The notes: generated by a model not told the origin, from the sequence alone. Shown: positions 45,422-56,039, counted from the stretch's first letter. The stretch is DNA of 64,000 nt from Lysobacter sp. ISL-50 (GCF_018612875.1 NZ_JAGGRI010000017.1:62001-126000), one strand, 5' to 3'. Made by a program: numbers and translations.

Positions 45422-47626
45422 ATGCCTAAGCTTCGTCTGACATTCGCACTCTTTGCTTTCTTGCTGGCGCCCGGTGCGGCGGCGAAGGGCGAAACCGCCG
45501 AGTATCGTTGGCGAAATGTCTCCATCGGTGGCGGAGGCTTCGTCACCGGCTTAGTGTTTCATCCCGCCGAGAAGGGATTGGCCTATGCGCGTACCGACGT
45601 TGGTGGTGCCTACCGTTGGGACGACAAGGCGCATCGCTGGATACCGTTGACCGACTGGCTGGGCGCGGAAGATACCAACCTGTTGGGGATAGAAAGCTTG
45701 GCGATCGATCCGTCCGATCCCGAGCGTGTCTACCTGGCGGCGGGCACTTACTTGAACAAGTGGGTGGGCAACGGCGCGATCCTGCGTTCGCTCGACCGAG
45801 GTAAAAACTTCCAGCGCACCGATCTTCCGTTCAAGCTGGGCGGCAACGAAATGGGGCGTGGCAACGGCGAACGCCTGGCAGTCGACCCCAACGACGGCAG
45901 AGTGTTGTTTTTTGGCACTCGCGCGTCGGGTCTGTGGCGCAGCCAGGACAGCGGTGCAAGCTGGTCGCAGTCGGAGTCGTTTCCTGCGATCGCTCATTCG
46001 CCTTCGGCCAGCGTGCAGACTTCGTGGGCGGGCCCGCAGCCGGTGGGTATCGTGTTCGTCGTATTCGATCCCGCTAGCGGCCAGAAGGGCGCACCGACGC
46101 CGAAGCTGTATGCTGGTGTTTCCACCCGCGAAACCAGCGTGTACGAATCCAGCGATGGCGGCACGAGCTGGCGGCCGGTGGCCAAACAGCCGCTGGGCCT
46201 GCGCCCGAACCATATGGCGCGTGCATCCAATGGCGACTATTTCCTGAGCTACGGCGACGAACCCGGGCCCAACACCATGAACAACGGCGCGGTGTGGAAG
46301 TTCGCACCCGCGTCGGGCCAATGGACCGACATCACTCCAGCGCCGCAGTCCATCGATGCCGAAAACGACGGGTTCGGCTGGGGCGCGGTCGCGGTCGATC
46401 CACGCAATCCTCAGGTGTTGCTGGCGACAACGTTCAACCGCTTCGTTCCACACGATGAGATCTACCGCAGTAGCGACGGCGGTCGGCATTGGCAGCCGCT
46501 GTTCCCGCGCTCCGAGTTCGACCACACCATTTCGCCGTGGACCGCGCATGCCAGTCCGCACTGGATGGCCGACATCGAGATCAACCCGTTCGACAGCGAC
46601 GAGGCGATGTTCGTCACCGGTTACGGCATCTGGGCGTCGCGCAACCTGACCGCGTTCGACGAAAGCCAATCCAAAGTGAAGTGGTGGTTCAAGAACACTC
46701 ATCTGGAAGAAACCGTGCCTCTGGATCTGATCAGTCCACCGCAGGGCGCGCATCTACTCAGCGCGGTCGGCGATATCGATGGCTTCCGTCACGACGATCT
46801 GGCGACCTCGCCGTTGCAGTTCGCCGGTCCGCGCTTGACCAATGGCGAGAGCATCGCCTATGCCGGGCAGGCGCCGCAGATTGTGGTGCGCAGCGGTACC
46901 GTCCGTCATCGCAACAACAACGAAGTGCGCGCGGCCTATTCGCTCGATGGCGGCAGCAACTGGAGCTCGTTCGCCAGCGAACCGCCGCAGGGCGAGGGCG
47001 CCGGACACATCAGCATCGCCGCCGACGGCAAGCGCGTGATCTGGACGCCGTTGAAATCGGGCGCGTGGATCACCGCGGATTTCGGTAAGCGCTGGCAGAA
47101 GGTCGAGGGCGTCCCAGATACGGCGGTGATTGAAGCCGATCAGGTCGACGAAGACATCTATTACGGATTCGACGGAATCACCGGCAAGCTGTACGTCAGC
47201 GATAACGGCGGCATGGAATTCCAGGAATCCCAGAACGCGGTGGGCGAGTTCGACGACCGGTTTCGTCCCGAGGTGCATCCTGATCCACAGCGCAGCGGCG
47301 TGGTCTATCTCACTGCCTCCTGGCGTGGCCTGTTGCGCTGGTCGGCGGGCAAGCTGGAGAAGTTGCCTGGCGTGGAGAACGCGTATTCGCTGGGGTTGGG
47401 CAAGCCGAAGCAGGGCAACGAAACGCCGGCCCTGTATCTGTTCGGACAGATCGCCGGCAAGACCGGCCTGTTCCGTTCCGACGACGATGGCCGCCGCTGG
47501 ACGCGCATCGACGACGATGCGCACCGCTACGGCAAGATCTACCACGTCACCGGCGACCCACGCTTATACGGCCGAGTGTATTTCGCCGCCGGCGGCAGGG
47601 GAATCGTGTATGGCGATCCGCGCTGA
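45422..47626 (+). CDS. GH74 endo-xyloglucanase
   Basis: A 734-residue secreted enzyme with signal peptide MPKLRLTFALFAFLLAPGAA. It has the two-propeller GH74 organisation, with Asp-box-like repeats (YRSSDGGRHW, YESSDGGTSW). The two catalytic aspartates are expected at D59 (YARTDVGGAYRWDD) and D451 (LLSAVGDIDGFRHDDL), both present. GH74 enzymes cut the glucan backbone of xyloglucan, releasing oligosaccharides. The first ATG with AGAAGAG upstream is used; an earlier in-frame start would place cysteine-rich residues before the signal peptide. The end overlaps the GH2 gene by 17 bases. Confidence 0.95.
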   Translation: MPKLRLTFALFAFLLAPGAAAKGETAEYRWRNVSIGGGGFVTGLVFHPAEKGLAYARTDVGGAYRWDDKAHRWIPLTDWLGAEDTNLLGIESLAIDPSDPERVYLAAGTYLNKWVGNGAILRSLDRGKNFQRTDLPFKLGGNEMGRGNGERLAVDPNDGRVLFFGTRASGLWRSQDSGASWSQSESFPAIAHSPSASVQTSWAGPQPVGIVFVVFDPASGQKGAPTPKLYAGVSTRETSVYESSDGGTSWRPVAKQPLGLRPNHMARASNGDYFLSYGDEPGPNTMNNGAVWKFAPASGQWTDITPAPQSIDAENDGFGWGAVAVDPRNPQVLLATTFNRFVPHDEIYRSSDGGRHWQPLFPRSEFDHTISPWTAHASPHWMADIEINPFDSDEAMFVTGYGIWASRNLTAFDESQSKVKWWFKNTHLEETVPLDLISPPQGAHLLSAVGDIDGFRHDDLATSPLQFAGPRLTNGESIAYAGQAPQIVVRSGTVRHRNNNEVRAAYSLDGGSNWSSFASEPPQGEGAGHISIAADGKRVIWTPLKSGAWITADFGKRWQKVEGVPDTAVIEADQVDEDIYYGFDGITGKLYVSDNGGMEFQESQNAVGEFDDRFRPEVHPDPQRSGVVYLTASWRGLLRWSAGKLEKLPGVENAYSLGLGKPKQGNETPALYLFGQIAGKTGLFRSDDDGRRWTRIDDDAHRYGKIYHVTGDPRLYGRVYFAAGGRGIVYGDPR

Positions 47627-49490
47627 ATCCCCAGGCTCGTACGTGCTGCGCCGGCTCGCTATTTCGCTGCTGGCATGTTCGCCGTTGCTGGCCGCTGCGC
47701 AGGGTTACGCGCCACGTCCGCAGGAGCGCGTGAGCGATGCGCGGATTTCCGCGCCCGATGCAGAGCCCGCCTCCGCACCGCTGACCAATTTGCCGGACCG
47801 AAAACGACGCAGTCTCAACGGCAAATGGCAGGCGCTCGTGGACGGCTACGCCGCGGGCATGGGTGACTGGAAAGCCGTCTGGAAAGACCGCACCGCGACA
47901 GGCAAGAGCCAGTTCTTCGAATACGGATTCGACGACAGCGTCACTCTGGACGTGCCGGGCGATTTCAATACGCAACGGCCGGAACTGACTTGGCTGGAAG
48001 GTTCGGTGTGGTATCGCAAGGCGTTCGAGCACGACGCCGCTGCCGCTCGGCGCGAAGGGCGGCGCTTGTTCGTTCATTTCGGCGCTGCAAATTACCGCGC
48101 CGACGTGTTTCTCAACGGCGAGAAACTCGGCAGTCACGAAGGCGGGTTCACGCCATTCCAGTTCGAACTGACCGAACGGGCGAAGCCTGGTGAAAACCGA
48201 CTACTGGTACACGTCAACAACGAACGCCGCAAGGACGGCATTCCGGCGCAGGGTTTCGACTGGTTCAACTACGGTGGACTGACCCGCGATGTGGCTCTGA
48301 TCGAAACTCCGAAAACCTACATTCAGGACTACTCCCTGCAACTGGCGCCGGATTCGTTGCGGCGCGTCGATGGCTGGGTGCAACTGGCCGGTACCGCGCC
48401 GCGCCAACCCGTGCGCGTCCGCATTCGCGAGCTGGGCGTGGACGTGCGCGCCCAGACTGGCGCAGACGGTCGCGCGCCGTTGCGTTTCGAGGCGTCGTTC
48501 GCATTGTGGTCGCCAGCGCAACCCAAGCTGTACCGCGTGGAAGTCTCCACGCCGGAAGAGTCGCTGCACGAAGACATCGGTTTCCGCAGCATCGCCGTCC
48601 ACGGCGACGAGCTCCTGCTCAACGGAAAGCCGCTGTTTCTGCGCGGCGTCAATTTCCACGAAGAGATCGACGGCCGTCGCGCGCATTCCGAGGCCGATGC
48701 ACAGCGCATGCTGGAGCAGGCGAAACAATTGGGCGCCAATTTCGTGCGTTTGGCGCATTACCCATACAGCGAGCATCTGCTGCGCCAAGCCGATCGTCTG
48801 GGCCTGCTGTTGTGGCAGGAAATTCCGGTCTACCAGGGCATCGACTTCGCCGCTGCCGGCATGCAGGACAAGCTCGAAGCCATGCTGGCGGAGATGATCG
48901 GTCGCGACCGTAATCGCGCGGCGGTCATCGTGTGGGGGATCGCCAACGAGACGTCGCCCGGCCCTGCACGCAACGCGGCGCTCACGGCGCTGGCGCAACA
49001 GGCGCGCCGACTGGATCCGACCCGGCTGATCAGCGCGGCGTTCTATGGCCCAGGTTTCCATGGTCGTACGTTGACCGTCGCCGATCCGTTAATCGCTTCA
49101 CTGGATGTCGTTGGCATCAACGAGTACTTCGGATGGTACACACCCTGGCCGGTCGAACCTGTGCAAGCCGAGTGGAAACCATTCGGCAAGCTGCTGCTGA
49201 TCACTGAATTCGGCGCCGAGGCGCGTTACGGCCATCACGGCGCGAACGATGTGGCCAGCGCCTGGAACGAGGAGTTCCAAGCTGAGATCCATCGCAAACA
49301 GCTGCGCATGTTCGCGCGTATTCCGTTCCTGCGCGGCACGGCGCCCTGGGTGATGACGGATTTCCGTTCGCCGGTGCGAATGCATCCGCTGCAGTCCGGC
49401 TACAACCGCAAGGGACTGTTGTCCGAGCGCGGTGAGCGCAAGCTGGCCTGGCAGGTGATCCACGACTATTACGTAGAGGTGGAACGGTGA
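47610..49490 (+). CDS. GH2 glycoside hydrolase (beta-galactosidase-like)
   Basis: A 626-residue exported enzyme; a signal peptide (LRRLAISLLACSPLLAAAQG) follows the start. Domains in order: jelly-roll N-terminal (residues ~65-235; ADVFLNGEKLGSHEGGF), immunoglobulin-like (~236-330), and TIM barrel. The acid/base glutamate is E447 in VWGIANETS and the nucleophile E533 in LLITEFGAEA, both intact. GH2 members include beta-galactosidase, glucuronidase and mannosidase. Beta-galactose removal from xyloglucan side chains is the likely job in this locus, shared perhaps with the GH35 enzyme. A GTG a few codons in (VLRRLAIS) could also be the start. Confidence 0.9.
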   Translation: MAIRAESPGSYVLRRLAISLLACSPLLAAAQGYAPRPQERVSDARISAPDAEPASAPLTNLPDRKRRSLNGKWQALVDGYAAGMGDWKAVWKDRTATGKSQFFEYGFDDSVTLDVPGDFNTQRPELTWLEGSVWYRKAFEHDAAAARREGRRLFVHFGAANYRADVFLNGEKLGSHEGGFTPFQFELTERAKPGENRLLVHVNNERRKDGIPAQGFDWFNYGGLTRDVALIETPKTYIQDYSLQLAPDSLRRVDGWVQLAGTAPRQPVRVRIRELGVDVRAQTGADGRAPLRFEASFALWSPAQPKLYRVEVSTPEESLHEDIGFRSIAVHGDELLLNGKPLFLRGVNFHEEIDGRRAHSEADAQRMLEQAKQLGANFVRLAHYPYSEHLLRQADRLGLLLWQEIPVYQGIDFAAAGMQDKLEAMLAEMIGRDRNRAAVIVWGIANETSPGPARNAALTALAQQARRLDPTRLISAAFYGPGFHGRTLTVADPLIASLDVVGINEYFGWYTPWPVEPVQAEWKPFGKLLLITEFGAEARYGHHGANDVASAWNEEFQAEIHRKQLRMFARIPFLRGTAPWVMTDFRSPVRMHPLQSGYNRKGLLSERGERKLAWQVIHDYYVEVER

Positions 49491-51421
49491 AACGCAGGCT
49501 TTTTATCGTATTGGGACTGTTGCTGACGGCAGCGCAGTCTGCGCAGGCGAAGATCGTGTTGCCGCTGCTGTTTTCCGATGGCGCCGTGGTGCAGCGCGAT
49601 CAGCCGTTACCGGTCTGGGGCTGGGCGACGCCGGGCGCGAAGATCGAAGTCGAGCTCGACGGCCGCAGCGCAAAAGCTACAGCTTCCGACGACGGCGCGT
49701 GGCGGCTTGAATTGCCCGCGCACGCGGCGGGTGGCCCTTATCTGTTGAAGGTCAGCGAGCACGCAGGCAACACCGCCATCGTGCGCGATCTCCTGGTCGG
49801 CGACGTGTGGCTGGCTTCAGGCCAGTCGAATATGGAATGGCCGGTCGCCCAGGCCAAGGATGCGGAGCGAGAAATCGCGCGCGCGGGCGACCAACGTATC
49901 CGCCATTTCAAGGTGCCAAAGTCTTGGTCGGGACAACCACAAGCGCGTTTGACCGGCGGTCAATGGCAAGCGGCTTCGCCGCAGACGGCAGGTGCATTCT
50001 CGGCGGTCGGATACTTCTTCGCGCGCGAATTACGGGCGAAGACGGGTGTCCCCATCGGCATCATCGACAGCACCTGGGGCGGCAGCAGCATCGAGGCCTG
50101 GACCGAAGCATCTGCGCAAGGGTTGGATGCGAAGGCGATCGCGCGGCAGGAGAGTGAGTTGCACGCGCGCGATCAAAGCGCCGTGTCCGAGACCCTTGCA
50201 CGCCTGGCTCGATGGCCGCAGAAGGGCGTGGATACTTCGCGCTGGAGCCAGGCCGATTTCGACGATCGCGATTGGGGTCGCATTGCGGTGCCGGGCTTGT
50301 GGGAAAAGAGCGGCTACAGCGGCATGGATGGCGAGGCGTGGTATCGCGCCAGCTTCACCCTGAGCGATGCCGAAGCGAAGGCGGGGATCGTGCTGGGCGT
50401 GGGCCGTATCGACGATTCCGACACCACCTGGGTCAATGGCCAGCAAGTAGGCGAGACGCGCATGCAGTACAGCCTGCCGCGCGAATATCCGGTGCCGCCG
50501 CAGGCGCTGCGCGCCGGCATCAACCAAGTCGCGGTGCGGGTGCAGGATTTCGGCGGCGGCGGCGGTATCCATGGCGAGGCTGGCGAAGTGTTCGTACAAC
50601 CGCAAGGCGCGGCTAAGCGGCCCTTGGATGGTTCGTGGAAATTCCGACCGGCACAGGTATCGGTAGCGCTGATCGACGACAAGAACCAGTACCCCGCGCT
50701 GCTGTACAACCAGATGATCCATCCGCTGTGGCCGTATCCGCTGCGCGGAGTGATCTGGTATCAGGGCGAAGCCAATGCCACCGCGACCGGTGCCTTGCGG
50801 TACCGCGACCAGTTCGCCGCATTGATCGACCAATGGCGCGGCGACTGGAAACAACCGGCCTTACCGTTCCTATGGGTGCAACTGGCCAATTTCATTTCCG
50901 GTGCGGATGTTCCTGGCGAAAGTGCCGGCGCCGGTAGTCCATGGGCGCTGCTGCGCGAGTCGCAATCGCGCGCGCTCGCCCTGCCGGCCACCGCGCAGGC
51001 GGTCGCCATCGATATCGGCAATCCCCACGACATTCATCCGCTCGACAAACAGGAAGTCGGCCGCCGCTTGGCCTTGGCCGCGCGCCATGTCGCCTACGGC
51101 GAATCGCTGGTGTATTCCGGGCCGGTTTACCGAACTGCCCGATTCAAGGGCCGTGAAGCGCGAGTGGAGTTCGAACCTTCCACCAGTGCATTGACCGTGC
51201 GCGGTGGCGGCGATACAGCGCTTGGCTTCGAACTGGCCGGCGCCGATCGCCGTTTCCATCCGGCCATCGCCGTCGTCCAGGGCGACATCGTCGTCCTGAC
51301 CAGTGCCGCAGTCGCGCAGCCGCAGGCCGTGCGTTACGCGTGGCGCGACAACCCCGAACAAGCCGATCTGATCAACCGCGACGGGCTGCCGGCATCGCCG
51401 TTCCGCAGCGACACGTGGTGA
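49487..51421 (+). CDS. SGNH-type carbohydrate acetylesterase (sialate O-acetylesterase-like)
   Basis: A 644-residue secreted esterase; GTG start overlapping the GH2 stop (GTGA), signal peptide LFIVLGLLLTAAQSAQA. The catalytic serine is S114 in WLASGQSNMEWP, with GGSSIEAW as a following block and the Asp/His pair in NPHDIHPLDK. An inserted domain at about residues 235-375 (RWSQADFDDRDWGRIAVPGL) looks like a GH2-type jelly roll, as known for sialate-O-acetylesterase-like enzymes. Comparable esterases in Xanthomonas xyloglucan loci remove acetyl groups from galactosyl residues, which opens the substrate to the glycosidases. That substrate is inferred from context. Confidence 0.9.
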   Translation: MKRRLFIVLGLLLTAAQSAQAKIVLPLLFSDGAVVQRDQPLPVWGWATPGAKIEVELDGRSAKATASDDGAWRLELPAHAAGGPYLLKVSEHAGNTAIVRDLLVGDVWLASGQSNMEWPVAQAKDAEREIARAGDQRIRHFKVPKSWSGQPQARLTGGQWQAASPQTAGAFSAVGYFFARELRAKTGVPIGIIDSTWGGSSIEAWTEASAQGLDAKAIARQESELHARDQSAVSETLARLARWPQKGVDTSRWSQADFDDRDWGRIAVPGLWEKSGYSGMDGEAWYRASFTLSDAEAKAGIVLGVGRIDDSDTTWVNGQQVGETRMQYSLPREYPVPPQALRAGINQVAVRVQDFGGGGGIHGEAGEVFVQPQGAAKRPLDGSWKFRPAQVSVALIDDKNQYPALLYNQMIHPLWPYPLRGVIWYQGEANATATGALRYRDQFAALIDQWRGDWKQPALPFLWVQLANFISGADVPGESAGAGSPWALLRESQSRALALPATAQAVAIDIGNPHDIHPLDKQEVGRRLALAARHVAYGESLVYSGPVYRTARFKGREARVEFEPSTSALTVRGGGDTALGFELAGADRRFHPAIAVVQGDIVVLTSAAVAQPQAVRYAWRDNPEQADLINRDGLPASPFRSDTW

Positions 51422-51422
51422 C

Positions 51423-53147
51423 ATGGACAACCCTACGATGATGATGGCCCGAATTCCGAACCGAACTACTGTCCTTGGCTTGTTGCGATCGGCGGCAGTG
51501 ATGGCGGCGCTGGCGGTTCTGACCGCATGCAAGCCTGCATCCGATGCACCGCAGACGACTGCGCCTGTCGACGGAAAAGTCGCGCCCAAGTCGGAAATGC
51601 GCCACGCCGAGGCGCCGATTCCGAAACTGGTGAGCAAAAACGGCCGTCACGCGTTGCTGGTGGATGGCGAACCCTTTCTGCTGCTGGGCGCGCAGGTCAA
51701 CAACTCCAGTAACTATCCCGCCGCCCTCGAAAAGGTGTGGCCCGCCATTGAAGTGCTGAAGCCGAACACGGTGATGGTGCCGATCGCCTGGGAGCAGGTC
51801 GAACCGCGGGAAGGCAAGTTCGATTTCTCTTTCCTCGACACTTTGTTGACACAGGCGCGTCAACACGACGTACGGCTGGTGCTGTTGTGGTTCGCCACTT
51901 GGAAGAACAACGGCCCCAACTATGCGCCGGCCTGGGTCAAGCTGGACAACAGACGTTTCCCACGCGTTATCACGGCTGACGGCAAGACGTTGAATTCACT
52001 GTCGCCGTTGGCGGCGCAAACACTGGACGCCGATAAAAAGGCTTTCGTGCGATTGATGCGCCATCTCAAGCAAGCCGATCCGCAGCGCACCGTCATCATG
52101 GTGCAACCGCAGAACGAGCCCGGCACCTATGGCGCGCCGAGGGATTTCTCGCCGCTGGCGCAGAAGGCGTTCGACGGCGCCGTGCCGGAAGCGTTGGTCA
52201 GGAAGATGGGCAAACAGGCGGGCGACTGGAAGCGGGTATTCGGCGGCGACGCCGACGAGTTCTTCCACGCCTGGCATGTAGCGCATTACATCGATCAAGT
52301 CGCGGCCGCGGGCAAGGCCGAGTATCCGTTGCCCATGTACGTGAACGCGGCCTTGCGCGATCCGTTCACTCCGGGCTTGCCAGGTCAGTACGAAAGCGGC
52401 GGCCCCACCGACAACGTGCTAGATGTCTACAAAGCGGCCGCACCCCATATCGATCTGCTGGCGCCGGACATCTACATGCGCGAGTACGGAAAGTACATCA
52501 CCGTGCTGAATCGTTACTCGCGCTCCGACAACGCCTTGCTGGTGGCCGAAACCGGCAACGATGTGCCGTTCGCGCGATATTTCTTTGCCGCGCTCGGTCA
52601 CCAGGCCATTGGCTGGTCGCCGTTCGGCATCGACTACACGCGTTACTCCAACTGGCCGCTCGGGGCGAAAGGCATGTCGCCCGAATCGTTGGAGCCGTTC
52701 GCGCTGAACTATCGCCTGGTGCGGCCAGCCGCGCGGCTGTTGGCCAAGCTCAGCTTCGAAGGAAAGGTGCACGGCACAGCGGAGCAGAGTGGACAGCCGA
52801 TACAAACCCTCAAACTCAACGAACGCTGGAATGCGGTGATTACCTACGGCGTGCCGCAGTTCTGGTTCCGGGGTGAAGCAGCGGGCAACCCGACGCCGAT
52901 CGGCGCGGCATTGATCGCTGAAACCGGTGTCGATGAATTCCTGGTCACCGCTTACCACGCGCGGGTGAACATCGTCGCTGCCGACCCCGAGGTCGCCGCG
53001 CGACAGATATACGACCGCGTCGAGGAAGGCACGTACGAAGACGATCAATGGAAATTCCAGCGGATCTGGAACGGCGACCAAACCGACTATGGTTTGAATT
53101 TCTCCAATGCCACCCAGTTGCTGAGAGTCAAGCTGGCGACATACTGA
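51423..53147 (+). CDS. GH35-like beta-galactosidase lipoprotein with DUF5597-type tail
   Basis: A 574-residue exported enzyme. The signal ends in a lipobox (LAVLTACKP, lipidated Cys at residue 36), so it is probably anchored in a membrane. The TIM barrel shows VMVPIAWEQVEPREGKFDF and the acid/base glutamate E232 in MVQPQNEPG; the likely nucleophile is E377 in LLVAETGND. The C-terminal ~200 residues match the DUF5597 type found in bacterial GH35/GH42-like galactosidases of xyloglucan loci. It should remove terminal beta-galactose from oligosaccharides. One base separates it from the esterase gene. Confidence 0.88.
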   Translation: MDNPTMMMARIPNRTTVLGLLRSAAVMAALAVLTACKPASDAPQTTAPVDGKVAPKSEMRHAEAPIPKLVSKNGRHALLVDGEPFLLLGAQVNNSSNYPAALEKVWPAIEVLKPNTVMVPIAWEQVEPREGKFDFSFLDTLLTQARQHDVRLVLLWFATWKNNGPNYAPAWVKLDNRRFPRVITADGKTLNSLSPLAAQTLDADKKAFVRLMRHLKQADPQRTVIMVQPQNEPGTYGAPRDFSPLAQKAFDGAVPEALVRKMGKQAGDWKRVFGGDADEFFHAWHVAHYIDQVAAAGKAEYPLPMYVNAALRDPFTPGLPGQYESGGPTDNVLDVYKAAAPHIDLLAPDIYMREYGKYITVLNRYSRSDNALLVAETGNDVPFARYFFAALGHQAIGWSPFGIDYTRYSNWPLGAKGMSPESLEPFALNYRLVRPAARLLAKLSFEGKVHGTAEQSGQPIQTLKLNERWNAVITYGVPQFWFRGEAAGNPTPIGAALIAETGVDEFLVTAYHARVNIVAADPEVAARQIYDRVEEGTYEDDQWKFQRIWNGDQTDYGLNFSNATQLLRVKLATY

Positions 53148-53164
53148 TGAAGAAGGAAACGGGC

Positions 53165-56038
53165 ATGCGTTATCTGATCGCAGTGGCGGTTCTGCTGCCG
53201 GCATTGCTGGCATCGGCGTATGCCGGCGCAGTCGAAGCGGGAAAGTACGAACGAAACAGCAACGGCATCGTGGTTCATCCGGCGGAAAGCGACGTCGCAC
53301 AGGTCAGGTTGGAAGTCGTCGCGGCAGGGATTATCCGCGTCAGCGCCGACCCGGATGGCGACTTCAAGCGTAGTGCCAGTTTGATGCGGGTTGGAGGTGC
53401 ACCCGAGCCCGTGCTGTTCGACGTCTCCGAAAAGGCGGGGTATGTGCGTCTGAGCACGGCGGAGGTCGCGGTCGACGTGTCGCTGCAGAGCGGCCGTGTA
53501 GCGTTCTTCGATGCGGCCGGAAAACCCATCCTGTCGGAAGTCGAAGGCGGGCGCACGTTCACACCGCTGCGGGCTGAGGGCCAGTCGTACCTCAGCGTGC
53601 GCCAACGTTTCCAGTCGCCCGACGACGAAGCCATCTACGGATTCGGTCAGCACCAGCAGGGCTGGATGAACCAGAAGGGTCGCGACGTGGAGCTGTTACA
53701 GCACAACGTCGACATGGCGGTTCCGTATCTGGTTTCCAGTCGTGGTTACGGACTGCTGTGGGACAACAACTCGATCACCCGGCTCGGCGATCCGCGCGGC
53801 CTCCAACCGCTGCCGCAGTCGCTGAATCTGTACGACGCGAACGGCGAAGCGGGTGCGCTGACCGCGCGCTATTCGGTGAATGGCGTGCAGAAGATCGAGC
53901 GTCGGGAATCGGAGATCAACTACCAATACATCAAGGATCTGAAGAAATGGCCGGCCGAGGCCACGCTGCCGAAAGCAGCGGAAGGACAAGCGCCGCAGCG
54001 CTTGCACGTGACATGGGAAGGCGAGATCGAGGCGAAAACAGCAGGCCGCCACACGTTCTCGCTGTTCTCCAGCGAATACGCCAAATTGTGGATCGATGGA
54101 AAGCTGATTTCCGACAGCTGGCGCCAGAACTGGAATCCCTGGCACCGCGAATTCGCCCTGCAGATGCAGCCCGGCCAACGCCACAAATTAAAGATCGAGT
54201 GGAACTTGATCGATCCCAGCTATCTCGCTCTGCTGCACCGCGATCCCTTGCCGACCAGCGGAGCCAAGGATCTGTCGCTGTGGTCCGAAGCCGGGCAGAT
54301 GATCGACTACTACTTCGTGGCCGGCGACTCGGCTGACCAGGCGATCGCCGGCTATCGCCAGCTCACCGGCAAGTCGGTGCTGTTGCCGCGATGGGCCTAT
54401 GGCTTCTGGCAAAGCCGCGAACGCTACAAGACACAGGCCGAGATGGTCGGTGCGCTGGATGAATACCGCAAACGCAAGCTGCCGATCGACGCGATCGTGA
54501 TGGACTGGTCGTACTGGCCGGAAGATGCCTGGGGCTCGCACGATTTCGATAAGGCGCGTTTCCCTGATCCGCGGGCCATGGTCAAGCACATCCACGACCA
54601 GCATGCGCGAATGATGATTTCGGTGTGGCCCAAGTTCTATCCCGGCACGGCGAATTTCAAGGAACTCGACGCCAAGGGGCATATCTACAAGCGCAACATC
54701 GAAGTGAAGGAAAGGGACTGGATCGGCAAGGGCTATCTTTCTTCGTTCTACGATCCCTATTCGAAGGAGGCGCGCGATATCTATTGGCGCCAGATCGACG
54801 AAAAGTTGAATGTGCTGGGTATCGATGCATGGTGGCTGGATTCGGACGAACCCGACATGCATTCCAACCTGGACATCGACGAACGCAAGGCGCGCGCCAC
54901 GCCCACGGCGATCGGTTCCTCGACCGAGTTCTTCAATTCGTTCCCGCTGGTTCACACCGAGGGCGTCTACCAGGGCGATCGCGCCAAGAACCCCGGCCAG
55001 CGCGTCTTCATCCTGTCGCGCAAGGGCTATGCCGGCACCCAGCGCAACGCGGTGGCGGTGTGGAGTGGCGATGTGGCGTCGCGCTGGAGCGATCTGCGTG
55101 AACAGGTTTCGGCCGGCGTGAACCTGTCCCTGTCCGGCTTGGCCAACTGGACCTTCGACATCGGCGGATTCGCGGTGGAGAAGCGCTATGAGAACCAGGA
55201 ACCTGCGCATCTGGCCGAGTGGCGCGAACTGAACCTGCGCTGGTTCCAGTTCGGCGCCTTCGCCCCGATCTTCCGGTCGCACGGACAGTTCCCGACCCGC
55301 GAAATCTGGAATATTTCGCCGGAGGGCACGGCGATCTACGACAGCCTCGTGTACTACGACCGCCTGCGTTACACGCTGCTGCCTTACATTTACACGCTGG
55401 CAGGCGATACCTGGCATCGCGACGGAACGATCATGCGCGGGCTGGCAATGGATTTCCCGAACGATCCAAAGGTTCGCGATATCGACGACCAGTACCTGTT
55501 CGGTCCGGCGTTCCTGGTCAATCCGGTGTCGGAGTTCAAGGCGACCAGCCGCAAGGTCTATCTGCCCGCGGGGTCGGACTGGTACGACTTCAACACAGGC
55601 AAGCGCCACAGTGGCGGACAGACCTTACAAGCCGACGCGCCGCTGGCACGCATGCCATTGTTCGTGCGCGCGGGCTCCATCGTCCCGACAGGTCCGGTGG
55701 TGCAATACGTGGACGAGCAGCCGACCGCGCCGCTGACGTTGGTGGTGTACACCGGCGCCGACGGCAAGTTCTCGCTGTACGAGGACGATGGCAAAGGCTA
55801 CGGCTACGAGAAGGGCGAGTTCAGCCGCATCCCGCTGTCGTGGAATGAGCGCACCGGCGAACTGAGCATCGGCGCACGCGAAGGTTCGTATCCGGGCATG
55901 CAGCAGCAGCGGACGATACGCGCGCGTTTCGTCAGCGGCCCACGCGCCGACGCTGGTGCGCTGGAACCTGCCGTCGACGCCACCGTGCAATACGACGGCA
56001 AGGCGATCACGGTTAGCAAGGTTGCCGGGCCGAACTGA
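53165..56038 (+). CDS. GH31 alpha-xylosidase with PA14 insertion
   Basis: A 957-residue exported enzyme (signal MRYLIAVAVLLPALLASAYA). The start at 53165 has AAGGA seven bases upstream; an ATG at 53147 would add six residues. An N-terminal beta-sandwich is interrupted by a PA14-like domain (about residues 225-365, with VTWEGEIEAKTAGRHTFSLF). The catalytic barrel has the nucleophile D559 in WWLDSDEPD and the acid/base D636 in AVWSGDVASRW. The PA14 insertion is known from Cellvibrio Xyl31A, an alpha-xylosidase acting on xyloglucan oligosaccharides, and the same substrate is expected here. It supplies free xylose to the kinase and isomerase downstream. Confidence 0.95.
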   Translation: MRYLIAVAVLLPALLASAYAGAVEAGKYERNSNGIVVHPAESDVAQVRLEVVAAGIIRVSADPDGDFKRSASLMRVGGAPEPVLFDVSEKAGYVRLSTAEVAVDVSLQSGRVAFFDAAGKPILSEVEGGRTFTPLRAEGQSYLSVRQRFQSPDDEAIYGFGQHQQGWMNQKGRDVELLQHNVDMAVPYLVSSRGYGLLWDNNSITRLGDPRGLQPLPQSLNLYDANGEAGALTARYSVNGVQKIERRESEINYQYIKDLKKWPAEATLPKAAEGQAPQRLHVTWEGEIEAKTAGRHTFSLFSSEYAKLWIDGKLISDSWRQNWNPWHREFALQMQPGQRHKLKIEWNLIDPSYLALLHRDPLPTSGAKDLSLWSEAGQMIDYYFVAGDSADQAIAGYRQLTGKSVLLPRWAYGFWQSRERYKTQAEMVGALDEYRKRKLPIDAIVMDWSYWPEDAWGSHDFDKARFPDPRAMVKHIHDQHARMMISVWPKFYPGTANFKELDAKGHIYKRNIEVKERDWIGKGYLSSFYDPYSKEARDIYWRQIDEKLNVLGIDAWWLDSDEPDMHSNLDIDERKARATPTAIGSSTEFFNSFPLVHTEGVYQGDRAKNPGQRVFILSRKGYAGTQRNAVAVWSGDVASRWSDLREQVSAGVNLSLSGLANWTFDIGGFAVEKRYENQEPAHLAEWRELNLRWFQFGAFAPIFRSHGQFPTREIWNISPEGTAIYDSLVYYDRLRYTLLPYIYTLAGDTWHRDGTIMRGLAMDFPNDPKVRDIDDQYLFGPAFLVNPVSEFKATSRKVYLPAGSDWYDFNTGKRHSGGQTLQADAPLARMPLFVRAGSIVPTGPVVQYVDEQPTAPLTLVVYTGADGKFSLYEDDGKGYGYEKGEFSRIPLSWNERTGELSIGAREGSYPGMQQQRTIRARFVSGPRADAGALEPAVDATVQYDGKAITVSKVAGPN

Positions 56039-56039
56039 C